DNA of 64,000 bases. It comes from JAJXWB01 sp046349215 (GTDB lineage: Bacteria; Pseudomonadota; Alphaproteobacteria; Rhizobiales; Beijerinckiaceae). Position numbers and translations under genes: made by a program. The stretch lies in assembly GCA_046349215.1 (NCBI GenBank), contig JAXMCV010000004.1:310001-374000 (forward strand), read 5' to 3'. Below the pieces are notes generated by a model. The model was given only the letters and a program-made list of their open reading frames with translations. It ran no database searches and was not told where the DNA came from. This document shows positions 34,003 through 43,703 of this stretch, piece by piece (the stretch's first letter is position 1; each line of letters starts with the position of its first letter).

Positions 34003-35514
34003 TCACCCGTACCGGAACGCCGGATCGTCAAAATTCGTGTTCGGGATCTCGGTCTTCTCCGCCCAGTAGTCCTGGCTGTGCTGCCATTCGGGCTTGTCGA
34101 GCCGCTTGGGCAGCAAATGCATGGAGCGCAGCATGTAGCCGGGGTTGAAGTTCTCCTCGTCCAGCCACGGCTTCGGCTCCAGTCCCTCGTCCTCCGGTCG
34201 CAGCGCGACTTCGACACGGCGTTTGCCCTTGTCCTTCATGTGCTTCAGCAGGCGGCAGACGAATTCTGCGACCATGTCGGCGCGCAAGGTCCAGCTCGCA
34301 CGGAAATAGCCGAAAACCCAGACGAGATTCGGCACACCGGTAAACATCAGGCCGCGATAGGTGATCGTGTCGGCGAAATCGAGCGGCTTGCCGTCGATCT
34401 CGAATGCGATGTCGCCCATCACGCTCAGATCGAACCCGGTCGCCGTAACGATGATGTCGGCCTCGAGTTCCTTGCCCGACTTGAGCAGGATTCCCTTCTC
34501 GGTGAAGCGCTCGATCTCGTCGGTCACCATGCTCGCCTTGCCCGACGCGATGCCCTTGAACATGTCGCCATCGGGAATGAAGGCGATGCGCTGTCGCCAC
34601 GGCCGGTACTTCGGCGTGAAATGCTTCTCGATGTCGTAGTCGGGGCCTAGATAGGCGCGCACGCCGCCGAGCAATTCCTTAGTGACAACATCGGGTTCGT
34701 TGAGGCAGCGCTTGGTGAACAGGTCCTGGTTGTAAAGGATCTGCTTGCGCACGATCTCGTGAATCCACGCCTCGTCGATTTCGAGCAGGCGCAATTGCTC
34801 GGCGATGTCGATGGCGTTGCGGCCAGGAATGAAATAGGTCGGCGACCGCTGGAGCACGGTGACATGCGCTGCATCCGCGGCGATCGCCGGCACGACCGTG
34901 GCCGCCGTCGCACCCGAGCCGATGACGAGCACCTGCTTGCCCTTGTAATCGAGATCCTGCGGCCAGGTCTGCGGATGGACGATCCTGCCCTTGTACTTCG
35001 CCATGTCGGGCCATTCCGGCGTGTAGCCCTTGTCATGACGGTAATAGCCCTGGCACATCCAGAGAAAATTGCAGGTGAAGCGCACGGGCTCCTGTTCCTC
35101 GCCACGCACCGCATCGACCGTCCACAGGTTCTCCTTCGACGACCAACTCGCGTTCAGAATCTTGTGGCGATAGCGGATGTGCTTGCCGAGGTCGTTCTCC
35201 TCGATCACCTCTCCCATGTACTTCAGGATTTCTTCCGCCGTGGCGATCGGTTTGCCGACCCACGGCTTGAAGGCGTAGCCGAAAGTGTGCAGGTCGCTGT
35301 CGGAGCGGATGCCGGGATAGCGATGCATCCACCACGTGCCACCGAAAGATTCATAGGATTCGAGCACGACGAATTTCTGGTCGGGATTCTTCTTCGACAG
35401 GTGCCAGGCTGCGCCGACGCCGGATATGCCCGCTCCGACGATCAGCACGTCGAAATGTTCTGCCTTGCCGGGCGTCTTCGCCACGGGACGTTCGAGCGTC
35501 GCTTGCGCAGTCAT
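34003..35514 (-). CDS. Flavin-containing Baeyer-Villiger-type monooxygenase
   Basis: 503 residues. FAD Rossmann motif VGAGISGVGAAWHL near residue 28, and a second Rossmann motif GSGATAATVVPA for NADPH. The BVMO fingerprint reads KGRIVHPQTWP (KGxxxHxxxWP), close to the EthA-type group. It inserts oxygen next to a carbonyl or oxygenates a heteroatom using NADPH and O2. The ATG at 35512-35514 follows GGAGAG. It stands alone between adenylate cyclase (convergent) and ugd. The substrate cannot be predicted. Confidence 0.9.
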   Translation of the reverse strand: MTAQATLERPVAKTPGKAEHFDVLIVGAGISGVGAAWHLSKKNPDQKFVVLESYESFGGTWWMHRYPGIRSDSDLHTFGYAFKPWVGKPIATAEEILKYMGEVIEENDLGKHIRYRHKILNASWSSKENLWTVDAVRGEEQEPVRFTCNFLWMCQGYYRHDKGYTPEWPDMAKYKGRIVHPQTWPQDLDYKGKQVLVIGSGATAATVVPAIAADAAHVTVLQRSPTYFIPGRNAIDIAEQLRLLEIDEAWIHEIVRKQILYNQDLFTKRCLNEPDVVTKELLGGVRAYLGPDYDIEKHFTPKYRPWRQRIAFIPDGDMFKGIASGKASMVTDEIERFTEKGILLKSGKELEADIIVTATGFDLSVMGDIAFEIDGKPLDFADTITYRGLMFTGVPNLVWVFGYFRASWTLRADMVAEFVCRLLKHMKDKGKRRVEVALRPEDEGLEPKPWLDEENFNPGYMLRSMHLLPKRLDKPEWQHSQDYWAEKTEIPNTNFDDPAFRYG

Positions 35515-35629
35515 GCGTTTCTCTCTCCAGGCATTTTATGTTTGGAGAGAGAATGCCGTCCGCCGCGCGTTTCGGCAAGCGACGCCCTGTTCCGGACAGC
35601 GAAACTTGATCCGGCGCAAACGCGCCGGC

Positions 35630-36931
35630 TTAGCGTCCGATGCTCGTGTAGGCGAAGCCGAGCTTCTTCATCTCGTCGGGCGCATAGACATTGCGCAGGT
35701 CGACGACGATGGGAGTCTTGAGCAGCGATTTGACGCGCTTGAGGTCGAGCGCGCGGAAGGCGTCCCATTCGGTCACCAGCACCAGCGCGTCGGCGCCTTC
35801 AAGCGCCGCATAGGCGTTTTTGGCAAATTCGACATTGTCGAACATCGGGCGGGCCTGCTCCATGCCCTCGGGATCGTAGGCGCGGATGACCGCGCCATTG
35901 TCCTGCAGCGCCGGCACGATGGCGAGCGAGGGGGCGTCGCGCATGTCATCCGTGTTGGGCTTGAAGGTCAGGCCCAGCATGGCGATCGTCTTGCCGCGCA
36001 CATTGCCGCCGCAGGCCGCGATCACCTTGCGCGCCATGGCCCGCTTGCGCTGGTCGTTGATGGACACGACCGTCTCGACGATGCGGAGCGGCGCGCCGGA
36101 ATCGTGGCCGGTCTTGACCAGCGCCAGCGTGTCCTTCGGGAAGCAGCTTCCGCCATACCCCGGTCCCGCGTGCAGGAACTTGCGGCCGATACGGTTGTCC
36201 AGGCCGATGCCGCGCGCCACGTCCTGCACGTTGGCGCCGGTCGCCTCGCAGAGGTCGGCGATTTCGTTGATGAACGTGATCTTGGTCGCCAGAAATGCGT
36301 TGGCCGCGTATTTGGTCAGTTCCGCCGTGCGCCGCGCCATGAACAGGATCGGCTGGTTGTTGAGATAAAGCGGCCGATAGATTTCCTGCATCGTCTCTCG
36401 CGCGCGCGGCTCGTCCGAGCCGATGACGATGCGGTCGGGCCGCTTGAAATCCTCGATCGCCGCGCCTTCTCGCAGGAATTCCGGATTGGAGACCACGAAG
36501 ATTTCGACGCCCGGCCGCGTCTCACGGACGATCCGCTCGACCTCGTCGCCGGTGCCGACCGGCACGGTGGATTTCGTGACGACGACGGCGCCTTCCGGCG
36601 CATGCTGGGCGATCTCGCGCGCCGCCGCATAGACGAAGGAGAGGTCGGCATAGCCGTCGCCGCGCCGCGACGGCGTGCCGACGGCTATGAAGATAGCCTG
36701 CGCATCGGCGACCGAGCGGGCAAGGTCGGTGGAGAAGGACAGCCGCCCGTCGCGGACGTTCTTGGCGACCAGGTCCTTCAGCCCCGGCTCGTAGATCGGC
36801 ATGACGCCTTCCTCGAGCCTGGCGATCTTGGCCTTGTCGAGGTCGACGCAGACCACGTCATGGCCGAAATCGGCGAAGCAGACCCCGGAAACGAGGCCGA
36901 CATAGCCCGAACCGATCATGGCGATACGCAA
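35630..36931 (-). CDS. ugd: UDP-glucose 6-dehydrogenase
   Basis: 433 residues. N-terminal NAD motif IGSGYVGLVSGVCFADFGH, family motif YEPGLKDLV, and the catalytic Cys in GPGYGGSCFPKDT. It oxidises UDP-glucose to UDP-glucuronate in two steps with 2 NAD. The product is the substrate of the epimerase at 27869, giving UDP-galacturonate for capsule or LPS. It is a single-gene unit with the same orientation as its neighbours; there is no direct operon with the epimerase. Confidence 0.95.
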   Translation of the reverse strand: MRIAMIGSGYVGLVSGVCFADFGHDVVCVDLDKAKIARLEEGVMPIYEPGLKDLVAKNVRDGRLSFSTDLARSVADAQAIFIAVGTPSRRGDGYADLSFVYAAAREIAQHAPEGAVVVTKSTVPVGTGDEVERIVRETRPGVEIFVVSNPEFLREGAAIEDFKRPDRIVIGSDEPRARETMQEIYRPLYLNNQPILFMARRTAELTKYAANAFLATKITFINEIADLCEATGANVQDVARGIGLDNRIGRKFLHAGPGYGGSCFPKDTLALVKTGHDSGAPLRIVETVVSINDQRKRAMARKVIAACGGNVRGKTIAMLGLTFKPNTDDMRDAPSLAIVPALQDNGAVIRAYDPEGMEQARPMFDNVEFAKNAYAALEGADALVLVTEWDAFRALDLKRVKSLLKTPIVVDLRNVYAPDEMKKLGFAYTSIGR

Positions 36932-37004
36932 GACGAGACGCTCCGCTCCCGGAAAACGGGCCTTGGACTAGCTTTTTTGAGCCTCTAGCGCAAACGACGC
37001 CCGA

Positions 37005-38072
37005 TCAGGCGACCGCGTTCTCGAGCGCCGGATAATCGGTGTAGCCCGGCGCGCCTTCGGAATAGAAGGTCTGCATGTTCCAGGCGTTGAGCGGGGCGCC
37101 GGCCTTGAGCCGCGCCACAAGGTCCGGATTGGATATATAGTCCTTGCCGAAGGCGACGGCGTCCGCCTCGCCGGCCGCCAGCACGGCGGCGGCCGTTTCG
37201 GCCGTCAGGCCCTCGTTGGCGATCCACGCGCCGCCGAAGACCTTCTTCAGCTGAGGCCCGAGGCGCGGCTCCTTCATGGACTCGCGGGCGAAGATGAAGG
37301 CGATCTTGCGCTTGCCCAGTTCGCCCGCGACATAGCCGAAGGTTTTCGCCAGATCGCTGTCGCCCATGTCGTGCGCATCGCCGCGCGGGGCGAGATGCAT
37401 GCCGACCTTGCCCGCGCCCCAGACCGAGATGGCCGCGTCCGCCACATCCAGCATCAGCCGCGCACGGTTTTCCACCGGGCCGCCGTAGCGGTCCGTGCGC
37501 TTGTTGGAGCCGTCCTGCAGGAACTGGTCGATCAGATAGCCGTTGGCGCCGTGGATCTCGACGCCGTCGAAGCCGGCCTTCTTGGCGTTTTCCGCGCCGC
37601 GCCGGAAAAATTCGACAATCGCCGGGATTTCTTCCGTATCCAGCGCGCGCGGCACGGGATGCGGGCGCTTCGGCCTGAGCAGGCTGACGTGGCCCGACAG
37701 CGCGATGGCGCTGGCCGAGACCGGCGGCGCGCCGTCGTGATAGACGGAATCGGACACGCGCCCGACGTGCCAAAGTTGCGCGAGGATGCGTCCGCCGGCC
37801 TTGTGGACCGCATCGGTGACGATCTTCCAGCCGGCGGTCTGCTCGTCCGACCAGATGCCCGGCGTCGAGGGATAGCCGACGCCGCGCGGCTCGACCGAGA
37901 CGGCTTCGGCGATGATGAGTCCGGCCGACGCGCGCTGAGCGTAATATTCGCCCATCAGCGCATTCGGCACGCGGCCCGGCAGGGTCGCCCGGTTGCGCGT
38001 CAGCGGCGCCATGACGATGCGGTTCGGCAGCTTGAAATCCCCAAGCGTGACGGGGTCGAACATGGTCGGCAT
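37005..38072 (-). CDS. NADH:flavin oxidoreductase of the Old Yellow Enzyme family (alkene reductase)
   Basis: 355 residues from the ATG at 38070-38072 with AAGGA upstream. The FMN TIM barrel starts MFDPVTLGDFKLPNRIVMAPLTRNRA. The substrate-binding pair and active site are seen in IHGANGYLIDQFLQDG and SNKRTDRYGG, both strongly conserved in NemA/XenA-type enzymes. It reduces activated C=C bonds, nitrate esters or nitroaromatics with NAD(P)H. A longer frame continues upstream but would lose the conserved start. It diverges from the cytochrome c gene. Confidence 0.92.
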   Translation of the reverse strand: MPTMFDPVTLGDFKLPNRIVMAPLTRNRATLPGRVPNALMGEYYAQRASAGLIIAEAVSVEPRGVGYPSTPGIWSDEQTAGWKIVTDAVHKAGGRILAQLWHVGRVSDSVYHDGAPPVSASAIALSGHVSLLRPKRPHPVPRALDTEEIPAIVEFFRRGAENAKKAGFDGVEIHGANGYLIDQFLQDGSNKRTDRYGGPVENRARLMLDVADAAISVWGAGKVGMHLAPRGDAHDMGDSDLAKTFGYVAGELGKRKIAFIFARESMKEPRLGPQLKKVFGGAWIANEGLTAETAAAVLAAGEADAVAFGKDYISNPDLVARLKAGAPLNAWNMQTFYSEGAPGYTDYPALENAVA

Positions 38073-38294
38073 GTCTGGAATTTCCTTGAGGGCGGAAGGC
38101 GGCCAGAAGCTAGACAGCGGTCGGCCGTGCCGCAAGGTCGCGCCCCGGCATGGCGTCTGGGGCGAATTTGCATGGCGGACGACGGCACGGGCGTCCGGCT
38201 GCGGCAGGATGCCTCCGCAGCCTTTGCGGCCCCGCAACGACAGCACGGGGCGTCGCCCTATCATGGCGCGCGAGGGGCCAAACGGAGCCCGGCC

Positions 38295-38615
38295 ATGACC
38301 AGATCGTCGCTTCTTCCACTTGTCGTCCTGCTTGCGGGCGCGAGCCTGCCGGCCTTCGGTCAAGGCCCGTCCGCGGGCCAGAGCATCGCGGAGGCCTCCT
38401 GCGGCGCCTGCCACCAGATCTACGGCGATCGCTCGAGCGCGGCGTCCGCCAACAGCGGCCCGAGCTTCCAGGCGATCAGCCGCATGCCCTCGACCACGCA
38501 GCTTTCGATCAAGGTCTTCCTGCAGACCCCGCACGCCAACATGCCGAACCTAATCCTGAGCCGCGAGGAGATCGACGCGCTGGCGGCCTATATCGTGACC
38601 CTCTCGCCCCGCTGA
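38295..38615 (+). CDS. Small periplasmic c-type cytochrome
   Basis: 106 residues. Signal peptide 1-22 (SLLPLVVLLAGASLPAFG). One haem motif CGACH follows near residue 36, and the axial Met is probably in PHANMPNL. It has the form of class I cytochrome c (cytochrome c-555/552-like), ending LAAYIVTLSP as these often do. It would shuttle electrons in the periplasm. The ATG at 38295 is the first possible start. The redox partner is unknown. Confidence 0.88.
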   Translation: MTRSSLLPLVVLLAGASLPAFGQGPSAGQSIAEASCGACHQIYGDRSSAASANSGPSFQAISRMPSTTQLSIKVFLQTPHANMPNLILSREEIDALAAYIVTLSPR

Positions 38616-38704
38616 AGCGCGTCGCGCGAAGCAGGCGCGTGAAAGCATCTGTGTCTTGCGGGAGGTTGGCGGAATAGTTCTCTGATAATTCAAGAGAAGC
38701 GGAC

Positions 38705-38781
38705 TGGCGGTCCCGACAGGATTCGAACCTGTGACCTTCGGTTTAGGAAACCGCTGCTCTATCCTGCTGAGCTACGGGACC
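38705..38781 (-). tRNA. tRNA-Arg (anticodon CCU)
   Basis: 77 nt on the minus strand with CCA encoded. The acceptor arm GGTCCCG pairs with CGGGACC. D-arm GCTC...GAGC, anticodon loop TTCCTAA (anticodon CCT), T-arm CAGGTTCGAATCCTG. It decodes AGG. Confidence 0.95.
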
Positions 38782-38858
38782 GGCGCGCCGTTCTTGCCGC
38801 AATTCGCCGAAAAAGCCAATTCGCCGTATAGGGTCGCGGGTCGAACGCCTCTGGAGCC

Positions 38859-39389
38859 ATGCAGGTCCATCCGCTTCTCAAATCCTTCGCCGCCGGCCTC
38901 GCCGGCACGGCGGCGCATCTGGTCCTGATGCTCCTGAAGGACCGGCTCGGCCTGCTGCCGCAATTCCAGCCCTACCAGGAATTCCAGCGCGGGCTGTCCA
39001 TGCTGGTCGGGGCCGAGTTGCCGCCGGCCGTGGCCATCGCGCTGAGCTTCGTCAACGGCGCGCTCGTCTGGGGCTTCATCTTTGGCCGCGCCTTCCCGTA
39101 CCTGCCGGGACGCGGCCCGCTGGCCAAGGGCCTGTTCTTCGCCGCCTGCGCCTGGGCGATTTCCGGCCTCGTCTTCTTTCCGCTGATGGGGCGCGGGCCG
39201 TTCGCCACCGGGCTCGGCCTCGGCCTCGAGCCCGCCGCGCTGATGGCCGTCATGCTGTCAGCCTATTGCCTCGCCATGAGTTTCGCCTGGGACGCGCTCG
39301 CCAGCCGCGACGTTTCCGCCCGGCCTGCCGCCCTTGACGCAACCGCGCCCGCCCGACCAAAGTCGTCCGACCATCAAGGGAGACAATAA
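38859..39389 (+). CDS. Multi-spanning membrane protein of unknown function
   Basis: 176 residues with about four hydrophobic segments: the first near FAAGLAGTAAHLVLMLL, then AVAIALSFVNGALVWGFIF, LFFAACAWAISGLVFF, and LMAVMLSAYCLAMSFAW. The C-terminal 30 residues are polar. I do not recognise the family with confidence. The stop overlaps the start of the alcohol dehydrogenase by one base (TAATG), so the two are translationally coupled and probably linked in function or expression. Confidence 0.65.
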   Translation: MQVHPLLKSFAAGLAGTAAHLVLMLLKDRLGLLPQFQPYQEFQRGLSMLVGAELPPAVAIALSFVNGALVWGFIFGRAFPYLPGRGPLAKGLFFAACAWAISGLVFFPLMGRGPFATGLGLGLEPAALMAVMLSAYCLAMSFAWDALASRDVSARPAALDATAPARPKSSDHQGRQ

Positions 39390-40480
39390 TGAAGGCCGCC
39401 GTCCTCACCGAGATCAATAAGCCGCTCGAAATCCTCGATCTCGAACTGGACGTGCCCAAGGCCGGCGAGGCGCGCGTGCGCATGAAGGCCTCCGGCGTCT
39501 GCATGTCCGACTGGCACATGATGAACGGCGACTGGCCGGCCAAGCTGCCGCTGGTGCCGGGCCACGAGGCGGCCGGAATCGTCGAGGAGGTCGGCCCCGG
39601 CCCCTCGCACGTCTCGGTCGGCGACCACGTTATCTTCTCCTTCTCCTCGCACTGCGGCCATTGCCGCTACTGCAATTCCGGCCGGTCCGTGCTCTGCAAC
39701 GGCCATGCGGCGCCGGGCTTCCTGATGCCCGACGGCACGACGCGCATGAAGTTCAAGGCCGAGCCCGTCTACCAGATGGCGCGCATCGGCACCTTCCGCG
39801 AACAGGTCGTCTGCTCGACCGAAAACCTCGTGCCCGTGCGCAAGGACCTGCCGTGGACGATCGCCGCCGTCATCGGCTGCTCGGTTGCGACCGGGATCGG
39901 CGCCGTCACGCGCGCCGCGAAGGTGGAAGCAGGCGCCAGCGTGCTCGTCGTCGGCTGCGGCGGCGTCGGCCTCAACATCGTGCAGGGCGCAAAGCTCGTC
40001 GGCGCAGGCAAGATCATCGCCGTCGACCTGCTCGACAACAAGCTCGAGTACGCGAAGAAGTTCGGCGCGACGCATACGATCAACGGCAAGACCGAGAACG
40101 TAGTTAAGGCGGTGCGCGCCATCACCGGCGGCGGCGTCGACTACGCCTTCGACGCCATCGGTTCCGAAGCCACCGTCCTGCAGATTGTCGACTGCCTGTG
40201 CGCCGGCGGGCGCGCGACCATGGTCGGCATTCCCTCGGTCACCGTGAAAGCTGGCATTTCGCCGGCCTCGATGGTCTTTCAGGAAAAGACACTGGCCTCG
40301 TCCTTCTACGGCTCGATCCAGCCCGATATCGACTTCCCGATCCTCGCCGATCTCTACATGGACAAGAAGATCGACCTCGATTCCCTGATCTCGCGCACCT
40401 ACAAGCTGGACGAAATCAACGAGGGCTTCGCGCAATTGCGCCAGGGCGGCGTGGCGCGCGGCGTCGTCGTTTTCGACTGA
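39389..40480 (+). CDS. Zinc-dependent alcohol dehydrogenase (MDR superfamily), second copy
   Basis: 363 residues, the same length and start (MKAAVL) as the gene at 25953. Catalytic zinc ligands in ASGVCMSDWHM and PGHEAAG, and a structural site with C-x2-C-x2-C-x7-C spacing (HCGHCRYCNSGRSVLC). NAD motif VVGCGGVGLN. The start overlaps the upstream membrane-protein stop and AAGGGAG lies at 39376-39382. It oxidises an unknown alcohol or aldehyde adduct. Confidence 0.9.
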   Translation: MKAAVLTEINKPLEILDLELDVPKAGEARVRMKASGVCMSDWHMMNGDWPAKLPLVPGHEAAGIVEEVGPGPSHVSVGDHVIFSFSSHCGHCRYCNSGRSVLCNGHAAPGFLMPDGTTRMKFKAEPVYQMARIGTFREQVVCSTENLVPVRKDLPWTIAAVIGCSVATGIGAVTRAAKVEAGASVLVVGCGGVGLNIVQGAKLVGAGKIIAVDLLDNKLEYAKKFGATHTINGKTENVVKAVRAITGGGVDYAFDAIGSEATVLQIVDCLCAGGRATMVGIPSVTVKAGISPASMVFQEKTLASSFYGSIQPDIDFPILADLYMDKKIDLDSLISRTYKLDEINEGFAQLRQGGVARGVVVFD

Positions 40481-40563
40481 ACGGCGCCTGCCCGCATCGA
40501 CACACTAGGTTGTGACACGGGATTCCGTTACAAGCCGGATGCGGCGTCGTAACGGAGTTCCGC

Positions 40564-41964
40564 ATGGCCGACAGCGGCCAGCTTCTACCTTCCCAGGAAT
40601 CCCGGCGAGCGCGCTATGCGCGCGGCAAGGCCTTGCGCAAGCAGAGCCCGCGCGAGAAGCACGGCGATTTTTCCGGCGCGCATGAGCGCGATCCCGTCGC
40701 CATCCTCGCCGAGACCGATCGCGAGCGCATCAAGCGCCTCTTGCACATCCGCTACGAGCGGATGAGCGCCTCGCCCTTCGCATTCCTGCGCGGCGCGGCC
40801 GCCGTCATGGCCGCCGATCTCGTCGGCGAACCGAAGACAGATATTCCCGTGCAGGGCTGCGGCGACTGCCACCTCATGAATTTCGGCGTCTTTCCCTCGC
40901 CGGAAGACAACATCCTTTTCGACATAAACGATTTCGACGAGACGCTGCCGTCGGTCGATTTCACCTTCGACCTGAAGCGCCTTGCAGCCAGCGTCGCCGT
41001 CGCGGCGCAGGCCGGCGGCTATTCCAACGGCAGGGCGCGCGCCTTTGCGGCGGCGACCGCCGCCGCCTATCGCCGTCACATGCAGGATCTGGCCATCCTG
41101 TCGCCGCTGGAAATCTGGCACAGCCGCATCGACCTGGCGCAGCAGATCGCTTCCTTCTCCGATCCGCGCCTGTCGAAGAAGCTTCGCGGCCTGCTGATGA
41201 AGATCGGCCCGGAACTCGACCGCGACGACAATTTCCCGCGCCTGGTGACGGTCCAGAAGGGTCCGCCGCGCATCGCCGATCGCGCCGGCAGCATCTTCCA
41301 TCTGGATCTGTCGGACGAGGATGCGCGCCTCGACGGCGAGAAGACATTCGCCGCCTATCTCGCGACGCTGCCGCCGGATCGCGCGGCGATCCTGTCGCGC
41401 TGCAGGCTGGTCGACTTCGCGTTCAAGATCGTCGGCGTCGGCTCGGTCGGCACGTTCTGCGCGATCGGGCTGTTCATGTCCGGCGACGGGGAACCGATCT
41501 TCCTGCAGATCAAGCAGGCGACGAAATCCGTGCTCGAACGCGTCGCGCCGGCTTCGGCATGGGCGGCCGATCAGGGTCGGCGCGTGGTCGAGGGGCAGCG
41601 CATCCTGCAGGCCGCAAGCGACGTGTTTCTCGGATGGGTCGACGACCCGGCGGGCGGGCGCCAGTTCTACGTGCGCCAGCTGAAGAACCGGCATCTCGGC
41701 GAAGTCGCGGAACTGCTGGAAGGCGAGGCGTTGCCTGCCTATGCGCGGCTGTGCGGCCGCACGCTGGCGCGCGCCCATGCGCGTTCAGGCGATCCGGCGC
41801 TGATCTCGGGCTATCTCGGAAAGGGAGAGGCGTTCGACGATGCGATGGCCTCGTTCGCCATGCTCTATGCGAAGCAGACGAAGAAGGATCACGCGGCGCT
41901 GGTCGCGGCCAAGGGCGCGCCGCAACCAGCAAACGCAGATCAGTCCTTGGCGCGTTCGACGTAG
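40564..41964 (+). CDS. DUF2252 family protein
   Basis: 466 residues. The family pattern is clear: MSASPFAFLRGAAAVMAADL, then GDCHLMNFGVF, DINDFDETLPSVD and later QASDVFLGW with RQLKNRH. The GDCHLMNFG and DINDFD motifs look like the kinase-like fold (APH/choline kinase type) that DUF2252 has been compared to, so ATP-dependent phosphoryl transfer is possible, but no reaction is known. It is cytoplasmic and monocistronic. The last 25 bases overlap the convergent efp coding end. Confidence 0.88.
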   Translation: MADSGQLLPSQESRRARYARGKALRKQSPREKHGDFSGAHERDPVAILAETDRERIKRLLHIRYERMSASPFAFLRGAAAVMAADLVGEPKTDIPVQGCGDCHLMNFGVFPSPEDNILFDINDFDETLPSVDFTFDLKRLAASVAVAAQAGGYSNGRARAFAAATAAAYRRHMQDLAILSPLEIWHSRIDLAQQIASFSDPRLSKKLRGLLMKIGPELDRDDNFPRLVTVQKGPPRIADRAGSIFHLDLSDEDARLDGEKTFAAYLATLPPDRAAILSRCRLVDFAFKIVGVGSVGTFCAIGLFMSGDGEPIFLQIKQATKSVLERVAPASAWAADQGRRVVEGQRILQAASDVFLGWVDDPAGGRQFYVRQLKNRHLGEVAELLEGEALPAYARLCGRTLARAHARSGDPALISGYLGKGEAFDDAMASFAMLYAKQTKKDHAALVAAKGAPQPANADQSLARST

Positions 41965-42509
41965 CTGCCGTCTTCGGTCTGCACGACCACGCGCGTTCCG
42001 GTCTGGATGTGCGGCGGCACCATGATCTTGGCGCCGTTCGACAGGATCGCCGGCTTGTACGACGAGGACGCCGTCTGGTTCTTGATCGCCGGCTCCGTCT
42101 CGGTGATCTCCAGCGTGACGCGGGGCGGCAACTGGATCGCCACGGCGTTGCCGTTGAACATCGACAGGATGACCTTCATGCCTTCCTGCAGCCATACGGA
42201 CTGGTCGCCGATCGTGTCCTTGGTGACGATCACCTGCTCGAAGTTCTCATCGTTCATGAACGTGTAGCCGTCGGCATCCTCGTAGAGATACGAGAAGTCA
42301 TGGTCTTCCACGAAGGCGCGCTCGACCTGCTCGGTCGTCTTGTAGCGGTTCGACACCTTCACGCCGTCCGACAGGCGGCGCATGTCGATCTGCGTGGTCG
42401 GCGTACCCTTGCCGGGATGGAAGCTCTCGGCGGTGAGAACGACGTAGAGCTGCCCGTCCTCGTGCTCAATGATATTGCCCTTGCGGATGGAGCTGGCGAT
42501 GACTCTCAA
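41940..42509 (-). CDS. efp: Elongation factor P
   Basis: 189 residues from a TTG start at 42507-42509 with GAGGA upstream. This start places the modifiable lysine exactly at position 34 in SFHPGKGTPTTQ, as in EF-P. Three OB-like domains are in order, and the C-terminus GTRVVVQTEDGSYVERAKD is typical. EF-P relieves ribosome stalling at polyproline. The lysine is probably beta-lysylated by the EpmA and EpmB encoded divergently next door. The 3' end overlaps DUF2252 by 25 bases (41940-41964). Confidence 0.95.
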   Translation of the reverse strand: MRVIASSIRKGNIIEHEDGQLYVVLTAESFHPGKGTPTTQIDMRRLSDGVKVSNRYKTTEQVERAFVEDHDFSYLYEDADGYTFMNDENFEQVIVTKDTIGDQSVWLQEGMKVILSMFNGNAVAIQLPPRVTLEITETEPAIKNQTASSSYKPAILSNGAKIMVPPHIQTGTRVVVQTEDGSYVERAKD

Positions 42510-42559
42510 GGTTGCGTCCTCGATTGCTGGTCGCGGGCCGGCGATTTGCGAGGGCGCGA

Positions 42560-42584
42560 GCCAAAAAGTCTGCGACTTTTTGGC
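42560..42584. repeat. 11-bp perfect hairpin between efp and epmA
   Basis: GCCAAAAAGTC / GACTTTTTGGC with a TGC loop in the 153-bp divergent gap. The five As and five Ts make it a possible terminator-like or regulatory stem in the efp or epmA leader. Confidence 0.55.
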
Positions 42585-42662
42585 CTCATGCCCTAGATTG
42601 CCGCCGAATTCCGGAAGGAGCCTGCGTGAGGCCCTTTCCGCCGCAACCAAAGAAATGTTCCG

Positions 42663-43703
42663 ATGGTCGATGGTTCGCCCTGGTGGGCGCCGCACGTATA
42701 TGCCGATCGGCGTGGGTTTCTCAAGGCTCGCGGCCGAATTGGAGCGGCCTGCCGCCGGTATTTCGGCGAAAACCGCTTCGACGAGGTGGAAACCGCCTGT
42801 CTCCAGGTCTCGCCGGGCGCGGAAGTGCACCTGAAGGCCTTTTCGACCGAAATGCTCGACGCGTCAGGGGAAAAGAGCCGCCTCTACCTGCACACCTCGC
42901 CCGAATTCGCCTGCAAGAAGCTGCTGGCGGCCGGCGAAAGGCGGATATTCACCTTCGCCCGCGCCTTCCGGAACGGCGAGCGCAGCGCGCTGCATCATCC
43001 CGAATTCACGATGCTCGAATGGTACCGGGCCGAGGAGCCGTACCGGGCGATCATGGACGATTGTCTGGCGCTCGCCCGGGCTGCGGCCGGGGCGGCGGGG
43101 GCCGAGGCGCTGGCCTGGCGCGGCAGGACCGCCGATCCGTTCGCCGAACCCGAATATCTGACCGTGGCGGAAGCCTTCGAGCGGCACGCGGGCGTCGACC
43201 TCCTGGGGGCGCCGGGCGACGCGGGCGCGCTGGCCGCCGATTGCCTGCGGCTCGGCATAAGGGTCGCGGCCGACGACGACTGGTCGGACCTGTTCTCCAA
43301 GATCCTGTCGGATCGCATCGAGCCGGTTTTGGGCCAGGGCCGCCTGACGTTTCTCACCGAATATCCGGCGCGCGAGGCGGCGCTGGCGCGGCTGAAGCCC
43401 GGCGACAGCCGCGTCGCCGAACGATTCGAGCTCTACGCCTGCGGCGTCGAACTGGCCAACGGCTTCGGCGAACTGGTCGATCCGGACGAGCAGCGCCGGC
43501 GTTTCCATGCGGACATGCAGGAAAAGCAGCGGCGCTACGGCGAGACGTTTCCGGTCGACGAGGATTTCATCGCCGCGCTCGCGCATATGCCAGAAGCCAG
43601 CGGCGTGGCGCTCGGCTTCGACCGGCTGGTCATGCTGGCGGCCGGCGCCGAACGGATCGAACAGGTTTTGTGGACGCCGGTGGCGTCGAAGGGGGCTGCG
43701 TGA
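42663..43703 (+). CDS. epmA: EF-P beta-lysylation protein EpmA (lysyl-tRNA synthetase-like)
   Basis: 346 residues, the size of GenX/PoxA/YjeA proteins: a class II lysyl-tRNA synthetase catalytic core without the anticodon domain. Motif 2 is ARAFRNGERSALHHPEF, then EFTMLEWYRAE, and motif 3 is GVALGFDRLVML. It attaches (R)-beta-lysine to Lys34 of EF-P with ATP. The ATG at 42663 is the only start after an upstream in-frame stop (42627). The stop overlaps the epmB GTG start, so the two are coupled. Confidence 0.93.
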   Translation: MVDGSPWWAPHVYADRRGFLKARGRIGAACRRYFGENRFDEVETACLQVSPGAEVHLKAFSTEMLDASGEKSRLYLHTSPEFACKKLLAAGERRIFTFARAFRNGERSALHHPEFTMLEWYRAEEPYRAIMDDCLALARAAAGAAGAEALAWRGRTADPFAEPEYLTVAEAFERHAGVDLLGAPGDAGALAADCLRLGIRVAADDDWSDLFSKILSDRIEPVLGQGRLTFLTEYPAREAALARLKPGDSRVAERFELYACGVELANGFGELVDPDEQRRRFHADMQEKQRRYGETFPVDEDFIAALAHMPEASGVALGFDRLVMLAAGAERIEQVLWTPVASKGAA

